DNA of 40,889 nt from Elusimicrobiota bacterium (GTDB lineage: Bacteria; Elusimicrobiota; Elusimicrobia; Elusimicrobiales; UBA9959). The stretch is from contig DMXM01000036.1 in the NCBI GenBank assembly GCA_003482905.1, positions 40,295 to 81,183 on the forward strand, in the 5' to 3' direction. A program made the position numbers and the translations under genes. The notes beneath the pieces are model-generated. The model was not told where the DNA came from. It saw only the letters and a list, made by a program, of their open reading frames with translations, and did not search any database. Shown here piece after piece: positions 7,983-15,130 of this stretch (position 1 is the first letter of the stretch; each line of letters opens with the position of its first letter).

Positions 7983-9335
7983 ATGCGCGATACTATACAC
8001 TTTTCAGGCATCGGCGGGGTCGGCATGAGCGCCCTGGCCCAGGTGGCGGCCATGGAGGGCCGCGCGGTGAGCGGTTCGGACCGGGATTTCGACCGGGGGC
8101 GCAACCTTGGCGTGAAGGCGGCCCTGGAAAAACTCGGGATAAAAATATTTCAACAGGACGGTTCCGGCGTCAACGACGGAACGGCCGAACTCGCGCTTTC
8201 CACCGCCATCGAAGATTCAAACCCCGAAGTAACTGGGGCCAAGGCGCGGGGGCTGAAGATAAGCCACCGCTCGGAACTGCTGGCCGCGCAGGTCAACCGG
8301 TTCGACACCATAGCCGTGGCCGGCACCAGCGGCAAATCCACCGCCGCCGCCATGCTTTTTGCGGTGCTGGAGGCCGGCGGGCTGGAGCCGTCCATAATAA
8401 CCGGCGGCGCCCTGGGCGCGCTTAAAGAGCGCGGCCTGATAGGCAACGCCTTCCGCGGCAAAGGCAAGGTGCTTGTGGTGGAGGCGGACGAATCCGACGG
8501 CACCATTGTACGCTACCGGGCCAAGACCGGCCTGCTCCTCAATATCAGCAAGGACCATAAAGACCTGGAAGATCTGAACAGGATATTCACGGAATTCGCG
8601 GGCAACTGCGGCCGCGTCCTGGTGAACGCCGACGACAAAGCGGCCCGCTCGCTGCTGCCCTCCGTCCCGGCCTTCGGCTTTGATGCCGGCGGCTGGAAGG
8701 TCTCAGAAATAAAAACGGGCCCGTTCTCTTCCGAGTTTAAAATAAACGGCGTGGCTTTCACCCTGCCGGCGCCCGGGCTTTACAACATAGAGAACGCGCT
8801 GGCCGTCTGCGCGGCGGCCGCCGTCTACGGCGTTAAATTGGAAGCCGCGGCCGCCGGGCTTAAGAATTTCCGCGGCGTGGAGCGGCGTTTCATTCTTGTC
8901 GGCGAGAAGAACGGTGTCACCGTTATAGACGATTACGCCCATAACCCGGCCAAAATAAGCGCGGTGCTGAAGGCCCTTCACCAGGCCCCCGGGCGGCGCC
9001 TGCTGGCGGTGTACCAGCCGCACGGCTTTACGCCCACGCGGCACCTTAAGGCGGAATTGATAGAGAGTTTTGTTTCCGGGCTTAATCCCGGCGACATGCT
9101 CATAATGCCGGAGATTTATTATGCCGGCGGCACCGTCAATAAGAACATTTCATCTAAGGATATTTCCGACGCCGTGGCCGCGGCCGGGCACAAGGCGGCC
9201 TTTTACGAGAACCGCGCCGATATCCCGGCGGCGGTTTCCAGGCTGGCCGGCCCCGGCGATATAGTGGCGGTGCTGGGCGCGCGCGACGCCACCCTGGCCG
9301 CTTTCGCCGCGCAGATACTGGAGGCGCTGCCCTGA
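7983..9335 (+). CDS. Mur ligase of the MurC/Mpl type with atypical P-loop
   Basis: The 450-residue protein has the three Mur-ligase domains: an N-terminal UDP-binding region with FSGIGGVGMSALAQ (7-20), a central ATPase with P-loop GTSGKST (114-120) and EADESDG (167-173), and a C-terminal domain with FRGVERRF and IDDYAHNP (315-322). This order and the RGVERRF/DDYAHxP motifs place it with UDP-N-acetylmuramate:L-alanine ligase (MurC) or murein-tripeptide ligase (Mpl) in peptidoglycan synthesis or recycling. Typical MurC has GTHGKTT; here the P-loop has Ser for His and Ser for Thr, and the usual NxxxDHxD segment reads NISKDHKDLEDL. I therefore do not assign murC or mpl. No SD precedes the ATG. 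Confidence 0.85.
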   Translation: MRDTIHFSGIGGVGMSALAQVAAMEGRAVSGSDRDFDRGRNLGVKAALEKLGIKIFQQDGSGVNDGTAELALSTAIEDSNPEVTGAKARGLKISHRSELLAAQVNRFDTIAVAGTSGKSTAAAMLFAVLEAGGLEPSIITGGALGALKERGLIGNAFRGKGKVLVVEADESDGTIVRYRAKTGLLLNISKDHKDLEDLNRIFTEFAGNCGRVLVNADDKAARSLLPSVPAFGFDAGGWKVSEIKTGPFSSEFKINGVAFTLPAPGLYNIENALAVCAAAAVYGVKLEAAAAGLKNFRGVERRFILVGEKNGVTVIDDYAHNPAKISAVLKALHQAPGRRLLAVYQPHGFTPTRHLKAELIESFVSGLNPGDMLIMPEIYYAGGTVNKNISSKDISDAVAAAGHKAAFYENRADIPAAVSRLAGPGDIVAVLGARDATLAAFAAQILEALP

Positions 9336-9365
9336 ACCGGCTGGAAAGGCATAAAGGAGAAAGTT

Positions 9366-10559
9366 ATGAAACCAGTAAAAATAACCGAAGGCGTTTACTC
9401 GCTGCGCGTCAACCATTTCAACCGGCGCCTTTTCGACTCGCTCATCCCCCTGCCGGAGGGGACCAGTTATAACGCCTACCTGGTGAAAGGCTCCGAAAAA
9501 ACGGCGCTGCTGGATTCGGCCGACCCTGAGAAGGCCGAAGTGCTCTTTGATTACCTCAAAGGCGAGGAGAAGATAGATTATGTGGTCTCGCACCACGCCG
9601 AGCAGGACCACTCCGGTTCCATACCGCTTGTACTGGCCCGCTATCCGCAGGCCAAGGTGGTCACTAATCCAAAGTGTAAAGAATTCCTGATGACGCACCT
9701 CCATATCCCGGCCGAGAAATTTATGGAGGTTAAGGACGGGGACACATTGCAACTGGGCGGCAAGACCCTGGAATTCGTCTACCTGCCGTGGGTGCACTGG
9801 CCCGAGACCATGGCAACTTACCTGCGCGAGGATAATTGCCTGTTCTCCTGCGACTTTTTCGGGGCCCACCTGGCTACAGGCGAGTTATTCTCCGAGGAGC
9901 ATACCATCTACGAGCCCATGAAGCGCTACTACGCCGAGATCATGATGCCGTTCCGCTCCAATATAAAGAGCCACCTGGAAAAGCTGGCCAAGTACGAAAT
10001 AAAATTCATAGCGCCCAGCCACGGGCCGGTGCATAAAAACACCAGGTTCATAATGGACATCTACCGCGACTGGGCCGTCAGCGAGCCGCACAATAAGGCG
10101 GTGGTGGCCTATATTTCCATGCACGGCAGCACTTACGCGCTGGTCAGCCGCCTGGTCAGCCGCCTGCAGGAATTCGGTGTCTGCGTAGAGAAGCTGAACC
10201 TGGAGCAGCCCGACGAGGGCCGTGTGGCCATGGCGCTGGTGGACGCCGCCACTATTGTCATAGGCACGCCCACGGTGCTGACCGGCGCGCACCCCAAGGC
10301 GGTTTACGCCGCGCACCTGGCCAACCTGCTGCGGCCGAAAGCTAAATTCGTTTCGGTCATAGGCTCTTACGGCTGGGGCGGCCGCGCCGTGGAGACCATA
10401 GCGGGGCTTATTCCCAATATCAAGGCCGAGCTGCTCAAGCCGGTGATCGTAAAAGGCCTGCCCACGGAGGCCGACCTGAAACAGATAGACGACCTGGCCG
10501 CCCTGATAGCCGAAAAGCATAAAGGCGCCGCTATACCGTGCCAGACGGTGCGTATTTAG
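9366..10559 (+). CDS. FprA-family flavodiiron protein (O2/NO reductase)
   Basis: The 397-residue protein joins an N-terminal metallo-beta-lactamase-like diiron domain (about 1-240) to a flavodoxin domain (about 245-390). All six canonical iron ligands can be placed: His77, Glu79, Asp81 and His82 (HAEQDH), His144 (WVHWPE), Asp163 (CDFFG), His219 (PSHGP counts as the sixth first-shell position, with His82 in the HxExDH motif). The FMN phosphate loop is SMHGSTYAL (251-259). Flavodiiron proteins reduce oxygen to water or NO to N2O in the cytoplasm of anaerobes and microaerophiles, using electrons from rubredoxin or other carriers. No rubredoxin gene is adjacent. AAAGGAGAAAGTT precedes the ATG. 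Confidence 0.95.
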   Translation: MKPVKITEGVYSLRVNHFNRRLFDSLIPLPEGTSYNAYLVKGSEKTALLDSADPEKAEVLFDYLKGEEKIDYVVSHHAEQDHSGSIPLVLARYPQAKVVTNPKCKEFLMTHLHIPAEKFMEVKDGDTLQLGGKTLEFVYLPWVHWPETMATYLREDNCLFSCDFFGAHLATGELFSEEHTIYEPMKRYYAEIMMPFRSNIKSHLEKLAKYEIKFIAPSHGPVHKNTRFIMDIYRDWAVSEPHNKAVVAYISMHGSTYALVSRLVSRLQEFGVCVEKLNLEQPDEGRVAMALVDAATIVIGTPTVLTGAHPKAVYAAHLANLLRPKAKFVSVIGSYGWGGRAVETIAGLIPNIKAELLKPVIVKGLPTEADLKQIDDLAALIAEKHKGAAIPCQTVRI

Positions 10560-10588
10560 TGTTAGCGGGAAAATACAAGGAGATCAAA

Positions 10589-11155
10589 ATGGCGAATAAA
10601 ATAATCGCGGTCGCGGTGCTTGTCTCATGCTTTAGCTTCGGCGCTTACGCGCAGGACGACGCGGCGCAGCCGCAGCAGCCGGCCGTAGTGCAGAACGAGG
10701 CGCCCGTGCCCGCAGACGTGAAACCCGCCGAACCGCCCCAGGAAGGACGGGTGCAGGGCTGGCTGCGCAAATGGCGCGAAAGGAAAGGGGAAAATACGGC
10801 CCCGGTTGAAAAGAAAGAGGATGCCGTTGCCGGAGAAAAGATGGAGAACCAGGGGGAGCGGCTGCAGGAGCGCGGCGAGAAGCGCGAAGAACGCGGGGAG
10901 CGCGTTGAAGAGAAGGGCGAGCGCATGCAGGAGCAGGCGCAGAAGATGGAAGAGCAGGCCGCCAAACAGCGCGAAAAGGGCAATGAGACGGCAGCCGACA
11001 AGCTGGAGCGCAATGCCAAGCGCAAGGCGAACCGCGGCGAGGCCCTTGAAAACAAGGGGGAACGCATGCAGGGGCAGGGTGAAAGGATGCAGAAGCGCGG
11101 TGAAAAGCGCGAGCGCCGCGGAGAAAGGAAACATAAAGGAAAAGGCCGCAGATAA
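10589..11155 (+). CDS. Exported Gly-Glu-Arg heptad-repeat protein, unknown function
   Basis: The 188-residue protein has a Sec signal peptide (MANKIIAV start, cleavage near AYA-Q, residue 21), a Pro/Gln/Ala-rich spacer, and a long charged region to the C-terminus. From about residue 87 it follows an exact seven-residue period: QGERLQE, RGEKREE, RGERVEE, KGERMQE; then a more degenerate middle; then NKGERMQ, GQGERMQ, KRGEKRE. Glu dominates early and Lys/Arg dominates the last 40 residues, so charge is polarised. This looks like an elongated helix or coiled coil in the periplasm or outside the cell. I recognise no family. The ATG at 10589 was chosen for its AAGGAG and signal peptide. Confidence 0.8.
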   Translation: MANKIIAVAVLVSCFSFGAYAQDDAAQPQQPAVVQNEAPVPADVKPAEPPQEGRVQGWLRKWRERKGENTAPVEKKEDAVAGEKMENQGERLQERGEKREERGERVEEKGERMQEQAQKMEEQAAKQREKGNETAADKLERNAKRKANRGEALENKGERMQGQGERMQKRGEKRERRGERKHKGKGRR

Positions 11156-11180
11156 GAGGCGCCGTACAAAACTATCCAAG

Positions 11181-11208
11181 GGCCCCGGCGCAAGCCGGGG
11201 CCTTTTTT
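11181..11208 (+). terminator. Strong intrinsic terminator
   Basis: GGCCCCGG (11181-11188) pairs with CCGGGGCC (11195-11202) around a six-base loop and is followed by six T residues. It closes the unit that ends with the heptad-repeat gene and isolates it from the six-protein locus that follows. Confidence 0.95.
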
Positions 11209-11215
11209 GGGGCCC

Positions 11216-11244
11216 TTGAAATCCGCGGGTTCGTCTGCTAGACT
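11216..11244 (+). promoter_or_regulatory. Promoter of the first anchored low-complexity protein
   Basis: TTGAAA (11216-11221) and TAGACT (11239-11244) are 17 bp apart. The spacer ends in TTCGTCTGC, giving a TGn extended -10. The same TTCGTCTGCTA block occurs in the promoter at 12593-12621, so the two are probably co-regulated. The -35 follows a terminator by only eight bases. Confidence 0.75.
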
Positions 11245-11268
11245 CTGGTTAAGGATGGCCTGCTTTTT

Positions 11269-11335
11269 CAGTTTCCCTGGGCAGCCGGGAAGGGTGAAAG
11301 ACAGGACCGTGCTTTTGTTTATGGCAGGGAAACTG
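11269..11335 (+). promoter_or_regulatory. Leader inverted repeat sequestering the RBS of the first locus gene
   Basis: CAGTTTCCCTG (11269-11279) is a perfect 11-bp complement of CAGGGAAACTG (11325-11335). The 3' arm contains the only Shine-Dalgarno-like sequence (AGGGA) and ends two bases before the ATG at 11338. Folding would close the ribosome site, suggesting translational control in a leader of about 87 nt. No known riboswitch class is recognised in the enclosed 45 bases. Confidence 0.55.
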
Positions 11336-11337
11336 TT

Positions 11338-12570
11338 ATGGCGGACAATTCCGGCAGCAGAAAAAAAGCGCTTATAGTCAGCGTCCTCGCTTTCCTTTTC
11401 GCGGGAGGCGGCGTCTTCCTTTTCTTTATCATACAAGGGGCCGACGACCTGACCGGGGCCAATAGGAAGGGCGCTTTCACTTACGGCGGGGCCGCGCGGG
11501 AGGCCACTACTTCCTTCTTTAAATTCATAGGTTTTGACGACGTGGAGTCCGTTATCCCCAAAGGCGGATATAAAGAGCGCCCTATTCCCGACTGGCTTAA
11601 GGCTGAGGATGAAAGGCAGCGGGAAGCCCTGGTGAAGTCCGGCGGCGACGACATCCTTTCCGACTGGCGGGCCCCCGCGGCCACAGTTCGGTCCGCTGTC
11701 CCCAGGATGTCCGCCAGCGGCGGCTCCGGGATAGGAGGCGGCGGAGGGGGGGGCGGGACTAAATCTTCGGGCGGTGTTTCAAGGTTCGGGGACAGCTCCG
11801 ACGCGGGGAACGTTAAAATTTCGCATGATTCCGCGGGCGCCGGCGGCGCGGCGGCTAAAGGGACCATGGGGGCACTGAACAACGCGCGTGCGGCGCTGGG
11901 CGCGGGGTTGCGCAGCGGTTCCGCCAATACGGCAAAAGGCCAATGGGACCGCAGTTTCGGGGTGGGCGGTTCCGGGTCCGGAGGCGGAAACCTGGCTTAC
12001 GGAAAGAGCGGTCTTGTGAACCTGGATAAGATAAAGAAAGGCGAGGTGGATAATTTAAAGACAAAGGCGGGCGGCTCTCTGAAAACTCCCGAGGTTGGCG
12101 AGCCCGTAAAGGATGAAGAGGCCGAGGCCCAGGACCCCGTGCTGCAAAAGGCCAAAGAGGCCGCTGAGGACACTATAAAAAAGGACGTCGCCCAGGCCCT
12201 GGTGGGCGCGGTGGCCCCCAAATTGGTGCCTACCGGCGGCGCCGACCCCACCAGTAGAGGTGAGGACCCGGACTTGTCAGGCAGCTGCGATCCGGCGGCC
12301 GGTCCGCAGACCCAATTTTGCTCGGCAGCGCTTGATAATAAGCTGATGCCGGATGATAAAGTCTTATACAAGGTTGTAGGAAATAGCCAGGATGGGAAAA
12401 TTGTGGCGGTCACGTATAGCGGTTCTGTCCCGATAACGGATGGCGTGGACGCGGGGAAAACCATAAACTATACTTCTCCCTCCACCGCTTTGGTCAAACC
12501 GGACGGAGCTGTGGAGATTATAGGCTGGGGAGATGTCCAATATAACACTACCACCACGGTTGCCAAGTAG
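11338..12570 (+). CDS. Membrane-anchored Gly/Ser-rich protein P1, unknown function
   Basis: This 410-residue protein has a short basic head (SRKK), one membrane span (about 11-33) and then an exported region. Residues 110-235 are extremely Gly/Ser/Ala-rich, with a run of eight glycines, and include an ARAALGAGLRSGSANTAKG segment that resembles segments in P3 and P4. The C-terminal 110 residues are more ordered, with two cysteines (GSCDPAAG and QFCSA) and a beta-rich end. I recognise no family. It is the first of six genes with this plan and has its own promoter and structured leader; a second promoter lies between it and the next gene. Confidence 0.75.
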   Translation: MADNSGSRKKALIVSVLAFLFAGGGVFLFFIIQGADDLTGANRKGAFTYGGAAREATTSFFKFIGFDDVESVIPKGGYKERPIPDWLKAEDERQREALVKSGGDDILSDWRAPAATVRSAVPRMSASGGSGIGGGGGGGGTKSSGGVSRFGDSSDAGNVKISHDSAGAGGAAAKGTMGALNNARAALGAGLRSGSANTAKGQWDRSFGVGGSGSGGGNLAYGKSGLVNLDKIKKGEVDNLKTKAGGSLKTPEVGEPVKDEEAEAQDPVLQKAKEAAEDTIKKDVAQALVGAVAPKLVPTGGADPTSRGEDPDLSGSCDPAAGPQTQFCSAALDNKLMPDDKVLYKVVGNSQDGKIVAVTYSGSVPITDGVDAGKTINYTSPSTALVKPDGAVEIIGWGDVQYNTTTTVAK

Positions 12571-12592
12571 TCAGCCCGGCCGCGGGCCCCCC

Positions 12593-12621
12593 TTGACAAG
12601 TCAAGTTTCGTCTGCTATAAC
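12593..12621 (+). promoter_or_regulatory. Strong sigma70-like promoter for P2-P5
   Basis: A consensus TTGACA (12593-12598) and TATAAC (12616-12621) are separated by 17 bp, with an extended TGC before the -10. The block TTTCGTCTGCTA matches the promoter 1.38 kb upstream. Expected transcription starts near 12628, leaving a leader of about 94 nt before the ATG at 12722. Confidence 0.85.
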
Positions 12622-12721
12622 ATACCTGTAAAAATAGACTTTGCCTTGAACGCCCGCGGGGCTGTGTTAAGGAAAGTTAGAGTTTTTTTATATCGGACGG
12701 AAAGGGCGCACAGGCGGAATT

Positions 12722-13657
12722 ATGATAAAGATGCAGACCCGTAAAAATAAAACCACCCAGTACGTCATCGGCGGTACCGTGGCGGTGATCATTCTCGGGC
12801 TCTGGGTGTCCCTGCCGCTGATGAACGGTTCCTCCCTTGATTCCTCGGTTTCGGCCGGCAATCCTTTCAGATCAAAAGTAGCGGATATCTCCTCGCTCGG
12901 CAGCGATATCCCCTCCGAGGGCGGCGCGCCGGGCTCGCCGCTTAGCGGGGAAATGATAAACAACCCGGCCACCTCGGGGGAAGAGGTCGCGTCCTCTCTT
13001 TTTCAATCCGGCCTGGAGGGCGACGAACCTCTTACTGAAGTTACCGCCAGCGCCTCAGCTTCGGCTCCCCTCCCGGCGATCCCTGGTTTTTCCGGCGCGC
13101 CGGCGCCTTCCGGCCCGGGGGCCAAACTTAACGCCGTAGCCTCTATCAGCGGCGGCAACTCCAACTCAATGACGGCGGGCGGTATGCATAACAAGTTCTT
13201 CGGCGCCGGGGCCCCCAAGGCGGATTTCGCCCCGGCGGCCGGCGCGGACCTTAAGAAAATGGCCGCCGCCGATAATAAGCCCGGACTGCTGGCCATGCTG
13301 GGCAATACCGCGGAGAAAAGCCAGCTGGCGGCGAAGACCGGCAGCATGGACGCGGCCAAGGGCGGCTCCGCCGAGGCTTTCACCAATACGGCCAGGGCCG
13401 GGTCTTCCGGCCTGGACGATAATATGGAAGGTCAGTCTTCCTCTTCCGGGCTGCAATTGGGCCAGACGGCCCAAGACCTGAAAAAAAACGATCCCAATAT
13501 AAGCAAGCATAAGGTTACTATGCCCGAGCCCAAGCCCGTGAAGGACGATAAAAGCGATGAAGAGATGAAGAAGATGATAATGCAGATGGTAATAAGCAGC
13601 TTCCTGGGGCCGATGTTCGGAGCCATGGCCGGCAGCATATTCCCTACGGCCCATTAA
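12722..13657 (+). CDS. Membrane-anchored Ala/Gly/Ser-rich protein P2, unknown function
   Basis: This 311-residue protein has a basic head (TRKNK), one span (about 13-35), and a long exported low-complexity region rich in Ala, Gly, Ser and Pro. It ends in a Lys/Asp-rich stretch and a hydrophobic, Met-rich C-terminus (about 280-311) that may associate with the membrane or a partner. No enzyme motif or known family is visible. AGGCGGA five bases before the ATG at 12722 decides the start over the next Met (12731). P3 begins 21 bases after its stop. Confidence 0.75.
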   Translation: MIKMQTRKNKTTQYVIGGTVAVIILGLWVSLPLMNGSSLDSSVSAGNPFRSKVADISSLGSDIPSEGGAPGSPLSGEMINNPATSGEEVASSLFQSGLEGDEPLTEVTASASASAPLPAIPGFSGAPAPSGPGAKLNAVASISGGNSNSMTAGGMHNKFFGAGAPKADFAPAAGADLKKMAAADNKPGLLAMLGNTAEKSQLAAKTGSMDAAKGGSAEAFTNTARAGSSGLDDNMEGQSSSSGLQLGQTAQDLKKNDPNISKHKVTMPEPKPVKDDKSDEEMKKMIMQMVISSFLGPMFGAMAGSIFPTAH

Positions 13658-13678
13658 ATTGAAAGAGCGGGAGGTTTT

Positions 13679-15106
13679 ATGAGCGGCTATAAAGAAAATA
13701 AAGAAGAAAAAGGCGGCTTCTGGTCGGCGCTTTCGGGGCTTTTTCGCGGCGGTTCTTCCGCCACAGGCGGCGCTTCGGGCTTCGGTTCTACCGGCGGCCT
13801 TGGCTCTGCCGGCGGGCTGGGCGGCCTTTTTGCCACAAAGGCCGGCTTAGTCGGTATGGTGCTGGGCGGGGCCACGTTAGCCGCCGGCGTGGGCGTTGTT
13901 TACAATTTTATCGGCCCCTCGTCAAAGCCGGCCTACTCGCCGGATCTGTTCCAAAACAGCTATTACGAGGAAGAATCCTCCAAGGCCGGCCTTGAGCGGG
14001 CCAGCGGCCGGGACGCCTCAGGGGCGGCTTCTTCCACTCTGGATATGTTCAAGGAGCAGGCCAGAAAGGACGGCCTTGGCGGGCCGGCTGGCGAGGCCGC
14101 GGACGGAGCGGCCCCGGATGCCGCCGTCAATGCGCCCGCAGGCGGACCGTCGGCCGACGGTGCGGCGCCAGGAGCTTCCGGTATGGAGGGGGCAGCCAGC
14201 GCCGGCGCTCCAAAACTTCAGGCCGCTTCCGGCTTTGGCGGTAAGGGCGCTTCCGGCGGCGGCAGTTCAATGCCCAAGATGCAGGGCGGCGGCGGCCTTT
14301 CCGGCGGCATAGGCAATCAATTCGCTTCTGTTTACAAGGCTCCGGCGCAGGCCAATGCCGGCAAAACCTCCGGCATGACGGCTTCGGCAGCGCGCGTAAA
14401 GAATTCTCCCAAATATGCGGTGCCCAACTTCAATAAGAAAGGCGCTTTCGGCCAGGCCAAATACGCTGGCAACTTGGGCGCGAAAGCGGCCTACACCGCG
14501 GACGGGGCCGGCGCGCGCACCTCGGCCACCAACGCCTTCTCCGGAGAGACCAGCGGCTCTGGTGATGTGGGGACCCCGGCTACAGGTTCGGGCCTTGGTG
14601 GCGCCGGCGTCACCAACGGCGCAAATCTCAAAGGCAGCGACCCCAGCCTCAGCAGCAATCAATCCACCCCTCCCAAAGTGCCGGACGCGGAGGCGGTCAA
14701 CCCCTGGCAGAAGTATGAAGACATGGCTATGAGCGGGATGATGAAGGCTTTTGGCTGCCTCCTGCTGACCATGCTTTTGGGGCGCTTCGCTAAGACATGG
14801 CCTCCCCTTCTTTACGCCGCCCTAGCCGTGGCGGCCATCGGCGCCATATTCGCCCTCAAGGTTATTATGGCCGGTATGACGCTGATGAATACTTACGGTC
14901 AGAAGATGATGGGCGGCATTTATGTGTTTACCGGTGTTATGCTGATAATACAGTTGTGGAACGCCGCTTGCGGCGCGGCCTCTAACGCGACCGCCGCGGA
15001 CGGAAAAGGGGCGACCTCCGCCAGCAAAGCATTCGGTGCCGATAGTGGTAACGGCTGGGCCAAAGGCCTCGGTGAGATGAAGATCGGTCCCTTATTCGGG
15101 AATTAA
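13679..15106 (+). CDS. Low-complexity protein P3 with C-terminal polytopic module
   Basis: This 475-residue protein has a charged head, a Gly-rich stretch, one membrane span (about 55-78), then an exported Gly/Ala/Ser region with the motif SSTLDMFKE (118-126). A segment with FGQAKYAGNLGAKAAYTAD is similar to P4. The C-terminus (about 350-440) has two to three hydrophobic helices with the pattern MAGxxxMxxxGQxxxGxxYVxxG, shared with P4. GGGAGG precedes the ATG. I recognise no family; P3 and P4 look like diverged paralogues. Both termini carry membrane segments, so the middle probably spans periplasmic space. Confidence 0.75.
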   Translation: MSGYKENKEEKGGFWSALSGLFRGGSSATGGASGFGSTGGLGSAGGLGGLFATKAGLVGMVLGGATLAAGVGVVYNFIGPSSKPAYSPDLFQNSYYEEESSKAGLERASGRDASGAASSTLDMFKEQARKDGLGGPAGEAADGAAPDAAVNAPAGGPSADGAAPGASGMEGAASAGAPKLQAASGFGGKGASGGGSSMPKMQGGGGLSGGIGNQFASVYKAPAQANAGKTSGMTASAARVKNSPKYAVPNFNKKGAFGQAKYAGNLGAKAAYTADGAGARTSATNAFSGETSGSGDVGTPATGSGLGGAGVTNGANLKGSDPSLSSNQSTPPKVPDAEAVNPWQKYEDMAMSGMMKAFGCLLLTMLLGRFAKTWPPLLYAALAVAAIGAIFALKVIMAGMTLMNTYGQKMMGGIYVFTGVMLIIQLWNAACGAASNATAADGKGATSASKAFGADSGNGWAKGLGEMKIGPLFGN

Positions 15107-15130
15107 CCTGGGGATGGTACTGGAGGCGTT

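Noticed and set aside
10645..11436. 263-residue minus-strand open frame opposite the heptad-repeat gene
   Set aside because: The Ser/Arg/Pro-rich repeat product is the complement of the heptads, and it crosses a strong terminator and a promoter of the plus strand.
12640..12692. Hairpin plus T-run in the P2 leader as an attenuator
   Set aside because: The T-run lies about 13 bases beyond the imperfect stem, too far for an intrinsic terminator.
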